Shown here: positions 5,763 through 6,569 of the stretch, in pieces
How the letters are laid out: every line of letters begins with the position of its first letter
Numbering within the stretch: the first letter of the stretch is position 1
DNA from: an uncultured Clostridia bacterium
GTDB lineage: Bacteria > Bacillota_A > Clostridia > UMGS1840 > HGM11507
Assembly (NCBI GenBank): GCA_934403665.1
Contig: CAKRUL010000080.1
Span: 1-6,569, forward strand
DNA: 6,569 nt
Reading direction: 5' to 3'
Notes under the pieces: generated by a model
Seen by the model: only the letters and a program-made list of their open reading frames with translations
Told to the model about the DNA's origin: nothing
Databases searched by the model: none
Program-made: the position numbers and the translations under genes

Positions 5763-6569
5763 ATGAAAATTTTAGTGGTTGGCGGCGGCGGACGGGAACA
5801 CGCCATTGTGAAAAAAATTGCAGAAAGCCCGAAAGCAGATCAAATCTATTGCGCTCCCGGCAATGCCGGAATCGGCGAATTGGCAGAGCTTGTGGATATC
5901 AAAGCGACGGACATAGAAGGACAGCTGAAATTTGCGAAGGAGCATCAAATTGACCTGACGGTTGTGGCACCGGACGATCCATTGGTTTTGGGAATGGTGG
6001 ACGCATTCACAGAAGCAGGTCTCCGTGTCTTCGGCCCGAATAAAGAAGCGGCGCAGATGGAGGGCAGTAAGGTTTTTGCCAAGGAATTGATGAAAAAATA
6101 TCATATTCCCACAGCAAAATACGAAGTGTTTACTGACTATGAGAATGCACTTGCTTACATTAAGAGTCAGAACAGCTATCCTGCTGTCATCAAGGCAGAG
6201 GGATTGGCTCTTGGAAAGGGCGTTATCATCGCTCAAAATGAGCAGGAAGCAGAAGAAGGCTTAAAAGAAATTATGCTGGACAAGGTGTTCGGGCAGTCCG
6301 GAAACCGTGTGGTGATTGAGGAATTTCTGACAGGACCGGAGATTTCCGTTTTGGCTTTCTGTGACGGAAAAACGGTGAAACCCATGGTTTCCGCACAGGA
6401 TCACAAACGGGCGTATGACCAGGATAAGGGGCCGAATACCGGCGGCATGGGGACTTTTTCTCCCAGCCGTATTTATGATGAAAAAATGGCGGAAGAATGT
6501 ATGAACAATATTTTCTTGCCGACGATAAACGCATTGCGCAGCGAGGGCATTACCTACAAAGGCGTTCTG
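5763..6569 (+). CDS. purD: PurD, phosphoribosylamine-glycine ligase (GAR synthetase), N-terminal part
   Basis: The gene is open at the right edge; 269 codons are visible, and PurD is usually about 420 residues, so roughly the last third is missing. It joins glycine to phosphoribosylamine with ATP, making GAR, the substrate of the PurN half of the preceding gene. The N-terminal domain begins MKILVVGGGGREHAI (GGGGREH at 7-13), followed by APGNAGI (31-37) and VVAPDDPLVLGMVD (67-80). The ATP-grasp part shows MEGSKVFAKELM (99-110), YPAVIKAEGLALGKGV (139-154, the phosphate-contacting loop), VVIEEFLTGPEISVLAFCDG (183-202) and QDHKRAYDQDKGPNTGGMG (212-230). PDDPL and KAEGLALGKG differ slightly from the commoner PE-PL and KADGLAAGKG forms but look like ordinary family variation. 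No frameshift or stop is seen. Confidence 0.97.
   Translation, partial: MKILVVGGGGREHAIVKKIAESPKADQIYCAPGNAGIGELAELVDIKATDIEGQLKFAKEHQIDLTVVAPDDPLVLGMVDAFTEAGLRVFGPNKEAAQMEGSKVFAKELMKKYHIPTAKYEVFTDYENALAYIKSQNSYPAVIKAEGLALGKGVIIAQNEQEAEEGLKEIMLDKVFGQSGNRVVIEEFLTGPEISVLAFCDGKTVKPMVSAQDHKRAYDQDKGPNTGGMGTFSPSRIYDEKMAEECMNNIFLPTINALRSEGITYKGVL

Noticed and set aside
5756..5953. Open frame of 65 codons on the + strand overlapping the purD start
   Set aside because: It is another frame of purD, rich in Arg, Cys and Gly, and lacks its own well-spaced ribosome binding site. purD from 5763 has a clear site and strong family motifs.
1..6569. Mobile element, CRISPR array, tRNA, rRNA, riboswitch or novel defence system
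   Set aside because: Nearly every base belongs to recognisable purine genes. No terminal repeats, repeat-spacer pattern, transposase or structured RNA was seen.

Overview
This window is the inside of one de novo purine biosynthesis operon, with every gene on the + strand and almost no non-coding DNA. The gene order is purE (3' end only), purC, purF, purM, a fused purN-purH, then purD (5' part only). The order purE-C-F-M-N-H-D, strong GGAGG-type ribosome binding sites, a PurF with both a propeptide and iron-sulfur cysteines, and roughly 45-47% GC (estimated from a few lines) all suggest a Gram-positive anaerobe of the class Clostridia. The sequence does not fix a genus.

Layout: 1-263 is the C-terminal end of PurE, which overlaps the purC start in an ATGA motif. 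260-976 is purC, and purF (978-2450) starts 1 nt after it. Then comes the only sizeable gap, 66 nt (2451-2516), holding a small GC hairpin and a modest ribosome binding site. purM is 2517-3554. The purNH reading frame (3555-5738) begins on the base after the purM stop. A 24-nt spacer with a strong ribosome binding site leads into purD (5763 to the window end, open at the 3' edge). No promoter, riboswitch, terminator, RNA gene, mobile element or CRISPR array is visible. The control region must lie upstream of purE, outside the window.

Together the genes cover PRPP to phosphoribosylamine (PurF), PRA to GAR (PurD), GAR to FGAR (PurN), FGAM to AIR (PurM), AIR to CAIR (PurE, with or without PurK), CAIR to SAICAR (PurC), and AICAR to FAICAR to IMP (PurH). 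The FGAR amidotransferase (PurL/Q/S) and the lyase PurB, needed for a complete pathway, are not in the window.

The point most worth attention is the purN-purH junction. The two genes form one uninterrupted 727-codon frame, joining the pathway's two 10-formyl-THF-dependent transformylases. Yet the junction keeps a complete Shine-Dalgarno sequence and ATG at the natural start of purH. Just upstream is an A6G run in the A AAA AAG slippery phase, with stop codons close by in both other frames. A one-base change there would restore two ordinary separate genes. The fusion may therefore be a recent real event, a locus making both fused and separate proteins, or a homopolymer sequencing error. The rest looks like a standard purine operon.
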